Assembly: GCF_010882125.1 (NCBI RefSeq)
Contig: NZ_JAAGVZ010000023.1
Coordinates: 1 to 52,507, forward strand
Source: Peribacillus alkalitolerans
GTDB taxonomy: Bacteria; Bacillota; Bacilli; Bacillales; DSM-1321
Direction: 5' to 3'
DNA: 52,507 nucleotides
A program made the position numbers and the translations under genes. Every line of letters begins with the position of its first letter. Positions within the stretch are counted from its first letter, which is position 1. Of this stretch, positions 8,605-16,844 are shown one piece after another. A model generated the notes under the pieces. It made no database searches and had not been told where the DNA came from. It saw only the letters and a list, made by a program, of their open reading frames with translations.

Positions 8605-9513
8605 ATGGAAAAACGTTTTTGTTTAAGCTGGCAGGTTGTCAGTGGTGAGAGTGGATTTGTATTGCGGGAGTTCCTAAAAATTAAACATATTTCAAAATCA
8701 GCCTTGACTGACATAAAATTTGATGGCGGAACGATTCTCGTTAATGGTGAAGAAGCGACTGTTCGTCGACATCTTGCAGAAGGCGATGAGGTAGTTATTT
8801 ATTTTCCACTAGAGGCGCCAAGCGAGGGCTTGATTGCAGAAATTTTCCCGCTCGAAATCCTATACGAGGATGATTTCGTACTGATTGTCAATAAGCCCCC
8901 CTTTATGAATACTATCCCATCCCGTGAGCATCCTACAGGCAGTCTTGCGAACGGATTGGCTGGTTATTACAAAGAAAAAGGCATCGGGTCCACTATCCAT
9001 GTTGTGACCCGTTTGGATCGGGACACATCCGGTTTGGTGTTAATTGCCAAACATCGTCACGTCCACCATTTGATGAGCGAACAGCAAAAGAGTGGCGGAG
9101 TGAAGCGTCTTTACGAAGCATTCGTTCATGGGGATTTGGAGAATGGAACGAAAAAAATAGAGGCTCCCATTGGACGAAGACCGACAAGTATCATTGAACG
9201 GGAAGTAAGGGAAGATGGACAATACGCATGCACTTTTTATGAAGTACTGGGCCAATACGATGGGTTTTCTCATGTACGTCTAAGATTGATGACAGGTCGC
9301 ACTCACCAAATCCGAGTACATATGAGCTATATCGGCAATCCGTTGTTAGGGGACGATTTATATGGAGGGAAAAGGGATATGATAAATCGGCAAGCGCTAC
9401 ACTGTCAAAGCGTAACTTTTTATCATCCTTTTTTAGAGAAAGAGCTATCTTTTAGTATCGAACTGCCTGATGATATGAAGAGAATAAAAGAGCTGGACCG
9501 CACAAAAAAATAG
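8605..9513 (+). CDS. yjbO: RluD-type 23S rRNA pseudouridine synthase (YjbO)
   Basis: The product isomerises uridine to pseudouridine in rRNA. An S4-like segment (about 15-70: LREFLKIKHISKSALTDIKF..ILVNGEEATVRRHL, abridged) precedes the catalytic domain. The catalytic aspartate lies in TRLDRDTSGLVLIAK, and TGRTHQIRVHMSYIGNPLLGD is the conserved C-terminal motif (abridged reading). I chose the ATG at 8605, GGAAGG upstream, rather than the longer frame from 8524 that overlaps nadK. The length is 302 residues. Confidence 0.94.
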   Translation: MEKRFCLSWQVVSGESGFVLREFLKIKHISKSALTDIKFDGGTILVNGEEATVRRHLAEGDEVVIYFPLEAPSEGLIAEIFPLEILYEDDFVLIVNKPPFMNTIPSREHPTGSLANGLAGYYKEKGIGSTIHVVTRLDRDTSGLVLIAKHRHVHHLMSEQQKSGGVKRLYEAFVHGDLENGTKKIEAPIGRRPTSIIEREVREDGQYACTFYEVLGQYDGFSHVRLRLMTGRTHQIRVHMSYIGNPLLGDDLYGGKRDMINRQALHCQSVTFYHPFLEKELSFSIELPDDMKRIKELDRTKK

Positions 9514-9525
9514 GTCCAGCTTTTT
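9492..9525 (+). terminator. Terminator of the yjbL-yjbO operon
   Basis: GCTGGACC and GGTCCAGC form a perfect stem, followed by TTTTT. The yjbO stop codon lies inside the loop, so the last codons overlap the hairpin. Confidence 0.85.
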
Positions 9526-9653
9526 GTCTTTTGTATAAATGGGCTAACGATAACAGCATTAGTGCGAACATTCGATTTCAATCGTAAAAAGCTGTTTTTA
9601 TCCGCTAAAATTCGATTATTTCCGCGGAAATGAATAGGGAAGAAGGTGTGGAA

Positions 9654-9863
9654 GTGAGAAAGTATTTTGTATTATTAATGTCTACCAATTTAATTATTTT
9701 TTCCTTCCATGTGATTTACAATATCTATCAACCCAGAATAGGTCCGATTGGGGAAGGCAAGGTACATATTATGGTGTGGATTTCCCTATTCAGCTCCATT
9801 GGAAGTGGAGTGTGTGGTTTGTTTCTTAGTGGGTATTTGTTCAAAAAGTATAAGAAGAACTAA
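9654..9863 (+). CDS. Small membrane protein, two helices
   Basis: The product is 69 residues if GTG at 9654 is used (AAGGTG five bases upstream). An in-frame ATG at 9630 would give 77. Two hydrophobic helices (roughly 4-24 and 36-60) are separated by a short loop, and the tail is basic (FKKYKKN). I do not recognise the family. The region just upstream (9590-9635) contains TTATCCGC / TTTCCGCGGAAA, resembling other intergenic repeat motifs in the window. Confidence 0.55.
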   Translation: MRKYFVLLMSTNLIIFSFHVIYNIYQPRIGPIGEGKVHIMVWISLFSSIGSGVCGLFLSGYLFKKYKKN

Positions 9864-9889
9864 AAATAGTTCCCCGTCTTTAGTGAATC

Positions 9890-10630
9890 TTAATCAAACG
9901 ACCTGAATTTCTCCGGAACAAACGGCATGCTTGAGGGTACATCGACTACTTCCAGTTCTGGGTATCGTAATGCCGTCAACTTACCTCCAAACACGCAACC
10001 AGTGTCGATATTGTAAGTGTTTTGTATCTTACGTGCTTCTTTTACAGGGGTATGTCCATAAACAATCAACGGTTTTCCTCGATAGTGAAGTGCCCAATCA
10101 CGTCTAACAGGGGAACCGTCTGGGTGTTTTTCGCCAGTGATATCCCCATAAAATACAAAGGTTCGTACTTTTTCGTCAGTGCGACCGATATATTTTTCTG
10201 ATATGCCAGCATGAGCTATGATAAGCTGCTTATCATCTAGCGTTTGATATAATGGGGCCTTCTCATAAAGCTCCATGAACTTAGTTCGTATTTCTTTTTG
10301 CTCCTCCTTAGAGAGAGCTTCATACTCTGCAACTGTTGTCTCCAATCCGTGTGAGACTTGGACTTTGTTTCCTTTGAAAAATCGGTAAAGCTTGTTGCAA
10401 TGGTTTCCTGGTGTATAGTAAGCGTCTTGTTTTTCAACGGCTAACCTCCAAACCACTTCAATCACTTTTAGTGACTGTGGCCCACGATCAGCCAAATCCC
10501 CCACAAACGCTAATTTCCTTCCATCAGGATGGACTGGTATGTCATCCTGCCACTGGTACCCTATTTTTTCTGTTAAAGCATGAAGTTCTTCAAAACATCC
10601 ATGAATATCACCAATAATATCTAGCTTCAT
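9890..10630 (-). CDS. prpE: Bis(5'-nucleosyl)-tetraphosphatase PrpE
   Basis: This is a metallophosphatase of the PPP/Ap4A hydrolase family, 246 residues. Metal-site motifs appear in order: [30 protein letters not shown], an IAHAGIS histidine, and VYGHTPV. In Bacillus, PrpE hydrolyses Ap4A and has protein phosphatase activity linked to spore germination. The gene is convergent with the small membrane ORF. Its position after yjbO matches B. subtilis. Confidence 0.95.
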   Translation of the reverse strand: MKLDIIGDIHGCFEELHALTEKIGYQWQDDIPVHPDGRKLAFVGDLADRGPQSLKVIEVVWRLAVEKQDAYYTPGNHCNKLYRFFKGNKVQVSHGLETTVAEYEALSKEEQKEIRTKFMELYEKAPLYQTLDDKQLIIAHAGISEKYIGRTDEKVRTFVFYGDITGEKHPDGSPVRRDWALHYRGKPLIVYGHTPVKEARKIQNTYNIDTGCVFGGKLTALRYPELEVVDVPSSMPFVPEKFRSFD

Positions 10631-10928
10631 GTATCAACACCCTATCCTCAATTTGTTGCTTCCATTTGTAGTATCTTACCATAGTTTAGGCATTATAAAG
10701 GAAGGTATTGCCAGAAGGGTGTTTCGTTTTGATGGGAGCTTGAATAATATATTTGGATAGGATGGTTCTAATACAGATTGAACTGATGAATAATACATGT
10801 AAAGAAATCAATTTCCTTCATTTTAGTAGCGACAAAGCCTTTTAGTTTTGCTAGTATAATGGAGGGTAAAAAGATATAAATTACGATGTATCAATAGAAT
10901 GGCCATTAGGTTGAGAGGGGGGAAGGTA
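10631..10928. other. Intergenic region between prpE and mgtE
   Basis: This is the divergent promoter region. A TATAAT at 10855-10860 is a plausible -10 for mgtE, but no good -35 lies at the right spacing. I looked for an M-box magnesium riboswitch ahead of mgtE and could not recognise one. Confidence 0.4.
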
Positions 10929-12308
10929 ATGAGTGAACAGCAGGAACGCGAGCGTGAAATAGAGAAAATGAACGAAGACCTGATAAAAAATGCGCTCGAA
11001 GAAGATAATTTAGATGCTTTTCGAGACGAGTTTACTGAATTACATCCATATGATCAAGCGAAGCTTTATATGAAGCTAGACAAGGAAATCAGGTCGAAAA
11101 TCTATCATTACTTATCCCCTGAGGAAATGGCTGGGTTATTTGAAAATCTTGAAATAGAAGAAGACGAATACGAAGAGCTTCTTTCCGAAATGAATCCAAC
11201 TTATGTTGCCGATATGCTAGCTCAAATGTATGCAGATGACGCGGTTGACGTATTGAACGAATTGGATAAAGATCAGGTAGTTAGCTATCTGACCATCATG
11301 GATGATGAGGCGGCACAAGAAATTAAAGAGCTTCTTCATTATGAGGAGTATACAGCTGGTAGTATCATGACGACGGAGTTCATTGCCATCTCCAAGAATC
11401 AGACGGTCCGATCAGCAATGTATATTTTGAAAAATGAAGCTCCTCGTGCGGAAACCATTTATTATGTGTATGTTGTAGATGAAGATAAAAAACTTGCTGG
11501 GGTTATTTCCCTGCGTGACTTGATTGTTTCAGATGATGATACGATGATTTCAGAAGTGATGAGCGATCGTGTCGTATCGGTTTCAGTAAGTGAGGACCAG
11601 GAAGAAGTCGCTAGGAAAATGAGGGATTACAATTTCTTGGCCGTACCAGTTGTGGATTTCCAGAACCATTTATTAGGTATCATTACTGTCGATGACATTA
11701 TCGATGTTATGGATGAAGAGGCTTCGGACGACTATTCTAAGCTTGCGGGGGTATCAGACCTCGATCGAATGGACAGAAATCCAGTGGGAGCTGCTCGAAA
11801 ACGTCTTCCATGGCTCGTAATTTTATTATTCCTTGGTATGATGACAGCGAGTTTGATTGGAAGGTTTGAAGAGACATTAAACCAAAAAGCGATTTTGGCT
11901 GTATTTATTCCTTTAATTGCTGGAATGGCAGGAAATACAGGAACACAGGCACTTGCAGTAGCAGTACGTGGTATTGCCACTGGTGATCTGGAACAAGAAA
12001 GTAAGTGGAAACTAATCCTTCGTGAAGCGGGAACTGGAGTCATTACTGGTGCAACTTGCGGAGTGTTAGTGACGTTTGTGGTATATTTTTGGCATGGAGA
12101 TTGGTTTTTAGGTTTCCTAGTAGGGTTATCGATTTTTTCTACCTTAATTGTTGCAACATTAGCTGGTTCACTAGTACCTCTATTAATGCACCGTATGAAA
12201 ATCGATCCGGCTGTTGCTTCTGGACCATTTATAACCACAATTAATGACTTAATCAGTATTTTAATCTATTTTGGTATGGCGACATTATTTATGAGTTATT
12301 TAAAATGA
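10929..12308 (+). CDS. mgtE: Magnesium transporter MgtE
   Basis: This is an Mg2+-gated Mg2+ channel of the inner membrane. The order is: acidic MgtE_N superhelical domain (about 20-125), paired CBS domains (about 130-255, with SVSEDQEEVARKMRDYNF..VDDIIDVM, abridged), then a C-terminal membrane domain of about five helices (from about 285) containing GMAGNTGTQALAVAVRGIA. The start at 10929 follows a GGGGGAAGG Shine-Dalgarno and gives 459 residues. The frame open from 10899 has no Shine-Dalgarno. It appears monocistronic. Confidence 0.95.
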   Translation: MSEQQEREREIEKMNEDLIKNALEEDNLDAFRDEFTELHPYDQAKLYMKLDKEIRSKIYHYLSPEEMAGLFENLEIEEDEYEELLSEMNPTYVADMLAQMYADDAVDVLNELDKDQVVSYLTIMDDEAAQEIKELLHYEEYTAGSIMTTEFIAISKNQTVRSAMYILKNEAPRAETIYYVYVVDEDKKLAGVISLRDLIVSDDDTMISEVMSDRVVSVSVSEDQEEVARKMRDYNFLAVPVVDFQNHLLGIITVDDIIDVMDEEASDDYSKLAGVSDLDRMDRNPVGAARKRLPWLVILLFLGMMTASLIGRFEETLNQKAILAVFIPLIAGMAGNTGTQALAVAVRGIATGDLEQESKWKLILREAGTGVITGATCGVLVTFVVYFWHGDWFLGFLVGLSIFSTLIVATLAGSLVPLLMHRMKIDPAVASGPFITTINDLISILIYFGMATLFMSYLK

Positions 12309-12335
12309 AAACCTGCGGATTCGCAGGTTTTTTTA
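12309..12335 (+). terminator. Terminator of mgtE
   Basis: ACCTGCG/CGCAGGT stem with a GATT loop and seven Ts, directly after the mgtE stop. Confidence 0.88.
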
Positions 12336-12402
12336 TTTGGAGAATGCTGTTTTCGCAAAATTTGTTGCTTTTAGTGCAATTTAAATTTTAACTATCTGAG
12401 TT

Positions 12403-12592
12403 GATTGTAGTGGAGGGCACTTGCTCCTCGAAAATGCATTCGCATTTCCTTCGTGCGGTGTTTAATCGAGGAAGCTTATTCAAAGTCCTGCGGGAAAAAG
12501 AGGGAAGTGGGAGACCCCACAGGCGGATAACGCGAAAGGAGGCTCCCACCCTCCCAGGAAAAAGCAAGTGCCTCTCGCTGCAATCAACGGAT
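12403..12592 (+). repeat. GC-rich dispersed repeat, copy C (long variant)
   Basis: The copy shares the core pattern of the copies at 14316 and 14718: TTGATTG at the head, CTGCGGGAAAAAG, GAGACCCC, AGGAGGCTC, a GGAAAAAGCAAG block and CAATCAAC at the tail. It carries an extra ~50-base insertion (near 12430-12480) containing a CTCGAAAATGCATTCG-type inverted repeat. Together with its flanks it fills most of the 12336-12737 gap. I see no credible coding region there. Confidence 0.7.
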
Positions 12593-12737
12593 AAACATTA
12601 TAGTCTAATAACAACAATCTATATGAAAAGAGCCTTAGAGAAATTAGCTCTTACACTACTCTATTTGGAAGGATTGTTGAAGCTTAAAAAAGAATAAGAA
12701 TGGTACGTAGCATTTTTTTAATACAGGGGGAATCCAA

Positions 12738-13112
12738 GTGCCATTAAAAGTTGGGGATGTTATTCAATTTGAGCGGACTTTTACGATACAAGATGTAGAA
12801 CTGTTCACTAAAATCTCTGGGGATGAAGGGACTCACCATATTAATCCGGACGAACAGGGAAGGCTTGTAATTCAGGGATTACTAACTGCAACCTTGCCAA
12901 CTAAAATAGGAGGAGATTACAATGTCCTCGCTCGCAAAATGACATTCGAGTTTATAAGACCAGTATTTACAACAGATACAATTCTTTGTGAAGTAAAGAT
13001 AGAACAATTTGAAAAGCAAGAGGATAGAACGTTAATTACTGCATCCTTTATATGTTGGAATCAGAATGAAAAAGAAGTGCTAAGAGGGGAATTTTCTGGA
13101 GTGATACTATGA
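12738..13112 (+). CDS. MaoC-like (R)-enoyl-CoA hydratase / hot-dog protein
   Basis: A 124-residue single hot-dog domain. The N-terminal VGDVIQFERTFTIQDVELFTKISGD segment (abridged) followed by H-H-I-N matches the hydratase motif, with a catalytic Asp (SGD) and His (THHIN), and is followed by the helix QGLLTATL. Start GTG at 12738 with AGGGGGA upstream. MaoC-type hydratases act on acyl-CoA or acyl-ACP intermediates. Proximity to fabI suggests lipid metabolism, but it has no operon link to fabI. Confidence 0.75.
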   Translation: MPLKVGDVIQFERTFTIQDVELFTKISGDEGTHHINPDEQGRLVIQGLLTATLPTKIGGDYNVLARKMTFEFIRPVFTTDTILCEVKIEQFEKQEDRTLITASFICWNQNEKEVLRGEFSGVIL

Positions 13113-13130
13113 TTATAAGGGGATAAAACT

Positions 13131-13205
13131 AAAAGTAAATTTGGATCGTTTAGTGAGTTCACTGTTAAAGAAGGTGAGATTGATACATTAGTAGAGATTT
13201 TATAA
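13131..13205 (+). pseudogene. Remnant of an ABM-type (antibiotic biosynthesis monooxygenase) gene
   Basis: A 24-codon frame reading KSKFGSFSEFTVKEGEID then TLVEIL ends at a TAA. It resembles the beginning of small ABM-domain monooxygenases. A Shine-Dalgarno-like AAGGGG lies upstream, but the expected start codon position reads ACT instead of ATG and the frame stops after 24 residues. The family call rests on a short stretch. Confidence 0.35.
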
Positions 13206-13373
13206 TCAAATATTTCTCACGGATAAATGACCAAAATTTACGGATAAATAACGTATGCTATTCCTATTGGGAAATTTAAAGAGTGATATTTTGAACCAAT
13301 TTACTGAAATATGTGTAATACGTATCAAAAATCTCCATAAAAAACTTTCTAGTCGTAATCTTTTTGTGTTATT

Positions 13374-13392
13374 ATTAGTAGTAGGTACTAAT
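13374..13392. promoter_or_regulatory. FapR operator overlapping the fabI promoter
   Basis: The palindrome ATTAGTA-GTAGG-TACTAAT matches the FapR site, which is known to be bound by FapR and released by malonyl-CoA. It lies 30 bases before the fabI start. It overlaps a possible promoter (TTGTGT at 13364-13369 and a TACTAA -10), so binding would block RNA polymerase. Confidence 0.85.
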
Positions 13393-13422
13393 AACTTGTA
13401 TAAAATAGGAGGACATATAGAA

Positions 13423-14190
13423 ATGACTCTTTCTTTAGATGGAAAAACATATGTGGTAATGGGTGTAGCCAACAAACGAAGCATCGCTTGGGGAATTGCT
13501 AGATCATTGCACACTGCAGGGGCTAAACTGATCTTTACTTACGCAGGAGAAAGGTTGGAGAAAAGTGTTCGTGAACTTGCAGAGTCTCTTGGTGCGAACA
13601 GTCTAGTTCTACCATGTGATGTTACGAATGATCAAGATATTGAAAAGTGCTTTGCAGAGATTAAGGAAGAAGTAGGGGCAATCCATGGATTGGCACATTG
13701 TATCGCTTTCGCTAACAAGGAAGAATTAGAAGGCGACTATATGAATACGACAAGAGAAGGATTCTTGTTAGCTCATAACATCAGCTCTTACAGCTTAACA
13801 GCTGTTGCTAAAGTAGCTGAAGGTTTAATGACAGAAGGCGGAAGCATTGTGACATTAACTTATTTAGGTGGAGAACGTGTAGTTCCTAACTATAACGTAA
13901 TGGGTGTTGCAAAAGCTTCATTAGACGCAAGCGTTAAATATTTAGCGAATGATTTAGGCAAAAAAGGAATCCGTGTGAACTCGATTTCTGCTGGTCCAAT
14001 CCGTACACTATCAGCAAAAGGGGTTAGCGATTTCAATTCCATCTTAAAAGAAATCGAAGAAACTGCTCCACTTCGTCGTACAACAACGCCAGAAGAAGTG
14101 GGAGATACAGCAGCATTCCTATTCAGCGATATGTCTCGTGGAATTACAGGAGAGAACATTCACGTGGATTCTGGATACCATGTATTATAA
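13423..14190 (+). CDS. fabI: Enoyl-[acyl-carrier-protein] reductase FabI
   Basis: The enzyme performs the last step of each fatty-acid elongation round, using NAD(P)H. It is a short-chain dehydrogenase fold with VVMGVANKRSIAWGIA as the cofactor loop and the catalytic Y157-x6-K164 pair in NYNVMGVAKAS. The length is 255 residues from the ATG at 13423, which has AGGAGGACATATAGAA upstream. The frame open from 13255 would run through the promoter and operator. FabI is the target of triclosan-type inhibitors. Confidence 0.96.
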   Translation: MTLSLDGKTYVVMGVANKRSIAWGIARSLHTAGAKLIFTYAGERLEKSVRELAESLGANSLVLPCDVTNDQDIEKCFAEIKEEVGAIHGLAHCIAFANKEELEGDYMNTTREGFLLAHNISSYSLTAVAKVAEGLMTEGGSIVTLTYLGGERVVPNYNVMGVAKASLDASVKYLANDLGKKGIRVNSISAGPIRTLSAKGVSDFNSILKEIEETAPLRRTTTPEEVGDTAAFLFSDMSRGITGENIHVDSGYHVL

Positions 14191-14231
14191 GAAATAATAA
14201 AATGAAAAGGGTGGCGGGATGCCAACCTTTC

Positions 14232-14281
14232 AGACTGTAGGCAAACTCGAAGATTTTCAAGTTTGCCTACAGTCTTTTTTC
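14232..14281 (+). terminator. Terminator of fabI
   Basis: A perfect 16-bp stem (AGACTGTAGGCAAACT and complement) with a 12-base loop is followed by a T-run. Confidence 0.9.
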
Positions 14282-14315
14282 TTTTACATTGAAAAACGAG
14301 AGTTAAGAACTAGAA

Positions 14316-14446
14316 GTTGATTTCCGATCCGGGCGAACGCTTTCCGCGGGCGTGGCTTGAGCCTCCTCCTTCGCTACGCTTCGTCCGGGGTCTCAAGTCT
14401 CACGCTTTTCCCGCAGGAGTCGTCGCCCTCCTCTCCAACTCGTAAA
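14316..14446 (-). repeat. GC-rich dispersed repeat, copy A (minus orientation)
   Basis: Read on the minus strand it gives GACTCCTGCGGGAAAAGCG, GAGACCCC, AGCGAAGGAGGAGGCTC, CCGCGGAAAGCG and GGAAATCAAC, in the same order as copies B and C. It is far richer in GC than its surroundings. Confidence 0.8.
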
Positions 14447-14467
14447 TATTTTTGAGTGTGATAAACG

Positions 14468-14668
14468 ATGATGACTAAAAATCAAATCAATGAACGTGAA
14501 CAATTAGAAATGCTGGCCATTGAACAACTTGTTTCACAGGACCACTTAGTCCTAAAACTCGATGCAGCGATTGATTTTACCTTCATCTATCCGTTAGTTG
14601 AACATTTCTATTCAAATTTAGGACGTTCTAGTATAGAGCAACTTGGACATGGAAAGTTGCTCGAGTAA
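14468..14668 (+). pseudogene. IS1182-type transposase, N-terminal remnant
   Basis: The first ~56 residues (EMLAIEQLVSQDHLVLKLD, then AAIDFTFIYPLVEHFYSNLG) match the conserved N-terminus of IS1182-family transposases, which normally continue from about GRPSIDPV for several hundred residues. Here the match is lost after GRSSIE and the frame stops at 66 residues. The element is dead. It lies between two inverted copies of the GC-rich repeat. Confidence 0.75.
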
Positions 14669-14717
14669 GATTCATAAAGCTTAATTAACAGGTTTTTGAC
14701 TTGATTTTTCAAGGACA

Positions 14718-14852
14718 CTGGTTGATTGGAGCGGAAGGCGCTTGACTCCTGGGGGAATAGCGTTACAGGCGAGACCCCGCAGGATCGGTAGCGACGAGGA
14801 GGCTCGGCGAACGCCCCCCGGAAAGCAAGCGTCTGGAGCGGAAATCAACCTT
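14718..14852 (+). repeat. GC-rich dispersed repeat, copy B
   Basis: It runs from GGTTGATTGGAGCGGAAGG through GACTCCTGGGGGAATAGCG, GAGACCCC, GCGACGAGGAGGCTCG and CCGGAAAGCAAGCG to GGAGCGGAAATCAACC. Its tail continues into the 88-bp hairpin repeat also found at the left window edge. Confidence 0.85.
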
Positions 14853-14917
14853 TTCTCCTACAATACATATCAAAAATGAAAAAAAGGTATCGAGAGAGAT
14901 TACTCTCGATACCTTTT
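14830..14917. repeat. Hairpin-bearing intergenic repeat, copy 2
   Basis: Near-identical to 1-88, including the GGTATCGAGAGAG / CTCTCGATACC hairpin. It may serve as a terminator. The next ~150 bases to cotO show only a CATAATTTA (15004-15012) that fits a sigma-K -10 but lacks the -35 AC at the usual distance. Confidence 0.85.
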
Positions 14918-15088
14918 CCCACCCTTTTTGGGCTGGGAAAATTATGATGAAGAAAGTGAAACTCTCGTTATAAAGGAATAATTGGTAAATTTACCCTTAC
15001 CATCATAATTTAGTGAATTCAGAATATATATAGATAAAATACTGCCTACGGGAGTAAAATTCCGAGGTATTACTTGGAAGGTGAGATT

Positions 15089-15643
15089 ATGAGTAAGAAC
15101 AGTGACGATAAAAAAGTGAAGCCGTTTATGTATATCGTTCAACCAGACATTTCTCCTCCCGAACAAAATATGCAGGACGTTTATAGGATATCCAAACATG
15201 AACCAGAAGTTGTGGAAATAGATGATGGCAACCCTGAAAATGAATCGTTCAATCTGGAAAAAGCAGAGGTAAAAGTTGTCAGGCAAATTCATGTAGATAC
15301 AGAAGAGAACGTGATTGTTGAATTAGGTACAAGTGTCGCCACTGAAACTGTGCAGAGTAAGGAAACCGAGGTTGAGGTAAAACTATCCGACGACACGATC
15401 ATGAAAGGGGAAGAACGAAAAAAATTCAGTGAAATGACGAAAGAAGAGCTTATTAATTTCCTAGCTCGGATTCCGTTAGTTGTACCTAAGCCTACCTGTG
15501 ATATGAAAATTAAGGGCAAGATGGTAAGGGGCCATATCGATAAGAAGAAAGGCGATACTTATTATGTACGGATTGGTTTTAGTCAAAAACCTTTAGAATG
15601 CAAGCTAGAGGATTTTGAGTCGATTGTGGTACTTAAATTTTAG
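15089..15643 (+). CDS. cotO: Spore coat protein CotO
   Basis: CotO is a coat morphogenetic protein acting late in coat assembly, in the mother cell. The 184-residue product has a variable, acidic N-terminal half. Its conserved C-terminal half includes MTKEELINFLARIPLVVPKP, then TCDMKIKGKMVRGHI and a final ESIVVLKF. The ATG at 15089 has GGAAGGTGAG upstream; the TTG at 15074 would lie before the Shine-Dalgarno. Position between fabI and cotZ matches yjbX/cotO of B. subtilis. Confidence 0.85.
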   Translation: MSKNSDDKKVKPFMYIVQPDISPPEQNMQDVYRISKHEPEVVEIDDGNPENESFNLEKAEVKVVRQIHVDTEENVIVELGTSVATETVQSKETEVEVKLSDDTIMKGEERKKFSEMTKEELINFLARIPLVVPKPTCDMKIKGKMVRGHIDKKKGDTYYVRIGFSQKPLECKLEDFESIVVLKF

Positions 15644-15664
15644 AAAAAACTATAATATAAAAGA

Positions 15665-15692
15665 AAGGCTACTGCGGGGCAGTAGCCTTCCG
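15665..15692. terminator. Bidirectional terminator between cotO and cotZ
   Basis: The 11-bp stem AAGGCTACTGC with a GGG loop separates the convergent cotO and cotZ genes. Confidence 0.8.
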
Positions 15693-15693
15693 T

Positions 15694-16251
15694 TTAGTTA
15701 CGGAATGTCCTTACTGGTGGCAAGCAAGAAACGGATGTGAAGTCGTCTAGGTCAACTGTGATGCAAACTCCAGAACGGATTACACGTTCAGCATTATCCA
15801 ATCTGAAAAGGAATCTGTCAAAATCTGTAACGATGTCTACTGGAATTGCCCATCTTCTTCCTCCAAGCCTATCATCATCATCGTCATCTGAACCATTGTC
15901 ACAAGGGTCAAGTTCGAGAAGCTCTAGTTGTGCACAGCCGTTTTTTTCGTCTACGTCATTTACGCGGAAAAGAAAGCTTCTCACTACGTCAAAGATACCG
16001 CAGCCATTACGATCTCTTCTTGCACCTACGCCTTCGAAAGGTTGACCCTCGACAGTTAACAACACTGGAATAGTGTCAAACGGATTCCGTCTTGATCTAG
16101 TAGGACTAACTAGTTCATCGATAGACATATCACAGCTCGTTCTACATTTATCATCACGGTCATCTACACGATCTTGTGCATCAGCAATTGCGGCTAGTGT
16201 GTCAACTATGCAATCGTTTGAATCTGAAATTCTGTGATTTCCACAACCCAT
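15694..16251 (-). CDS. cotZ: CotZ/CotY/ExsY-family spore outer-layer protein
   Basis: This is a cysteine-rich structural protein of the spore crust or exosporium base. The 185-residue product begins MGCGNHRISDSNDCIVDTL and carries spaced cysteines (C3, C14, C36, C40, C84, a C near 106, C116, a C near 163 and a C near 176) that would cross-link. FDTIPVLLTVEGQPFEGVG is a recognisable family segment (abridged). GGAGGAAATATTA precedes the ATG. A CATATTCTG upstream (minus strand) misses the sigma-K -10 by one base. The exact paralogue (CotY or CotZ) cannot be fixed by eye. Confidence 0.9.
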   Translation of the reverse strand: MGCGNHRISDSNDCIVDTLAAIADAQDRVDDRDDKCRTSCDMSIDELVSPTRSRRNPFDTIPVLLTVEGQPFEGVGARRDRNGCGIFDVVRSFLFRVNDVDEKNGCAQLELLELDPCDNGSDDDDDDRLGGRRWAIPVDIVTDFDRFLFRLDNAERVIRSGVCITVDLDDFTSVSCLPPVRTFRN

Positions 16252-16388
16252 TAATATTTCCTCCTAATAATATATTGACATTTGTCACTTACAGAATATG
16301 AAGGAATGTACTAAAAGGCATGAGCTAGTTGCCTAAATTACATAGAAAATCATGACAAGTATACAAATTACTAATCTAAAGGGTAGGG

Positions 16389-16751
16389 ATGTGTACCATG
16401 TTCGAAAATAGCTTCCATTTTTTCCTCTTAGCGCTCGCAAGTTTTCGTCTAACTCGCCTCATTGTTTTCGACAAAATTACTGAATTCATTCGGAAGCCTT
16501 TTTTTGATGAAATAGAAGAAACCAATGAAAAAGGAGAAAAGGAGTTATTTATTGTACCAAAAACATCAGGGATACGAGGATGGATTGGAGCTTTACTTAG
16601 CTGCCATTGGTGTACTGGAGTTTGGTCTGCGATCTTTTTAGTTCTGGCTTATCGATTTGGTCCAAACTGGTTTGGTATGGTCATCGTCATTTTAGCAGTT
16701 GCTGGTCTGGCTGCTTTAATTGAAACGCTGGCTCAAAAATGGATGGATTAA
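16389..16751 (+). CDS. yjcA: Sporulation protein YjcA, DUF1360 membrane protein
   Basis: The product has a hydrophobic N-terminal helix with the family motif LASFRLTRLIVFDKITEF, a conserved CHWCTGVW motif at the mouth of the next helix, and a C-terminal helix pair. At 120 residues it matches DUF1360. Two starts are possible: ATG 16389 (AAAGGG five bases upstream) or ATG 16398. In B. subtilis yjcA is a sporulation-expressed gene; its biochemical role is unknown. Confidence 0.85.
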   Translation: MCTMFENSFHFFLLALASFRLTRLIVFDKITEFIRKPFFDEIEETNEKGEKELFIVPKTSGIRGWIGALLSCHWCTGVWSAIFLVLAYRFGPNWFGMVIVILAVAGLAALIETLAQKWMD

Positions 16752-16844
16752 AAAAACATGGTTGTAATAGGCCTTTGACAGAAACCACCTTTGTCCAACC
16801 TCATATAATGTAATGGAAGAAGGTATTTTTTAGATTGGAGGCGC

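Noticed and set aside
10631-10928. M-box magnesium riboswitch before mgtE
   Set aside because: No recognisable M-box core sequence or terminator/antiterminator could be found.
11732-12238. A 168-codon minus-strand frame inside mgtE
   Set aside because: Antisense shadow of the conserved MgtE membrane domain.
12401-12697. A 98-codon open frame over the GC-rich repeat
   Set aside because: Translates a non-coding dispersed repeat; no protein-like conservation among its copies, which differ by insertions not divisible by three.
15004-15012. Sigma-K promoter for cotO
   Set aside because: The -10 CATAATTTA is perfect, but no AC lies at the expected distance, so I did not list it as a promoter.
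15737-16073. Serine- and arginine-rich open frames on the plus strand inside cotZ
   Set aside because: They are antisense shadows of cotZ without Shine-Dalgarno.
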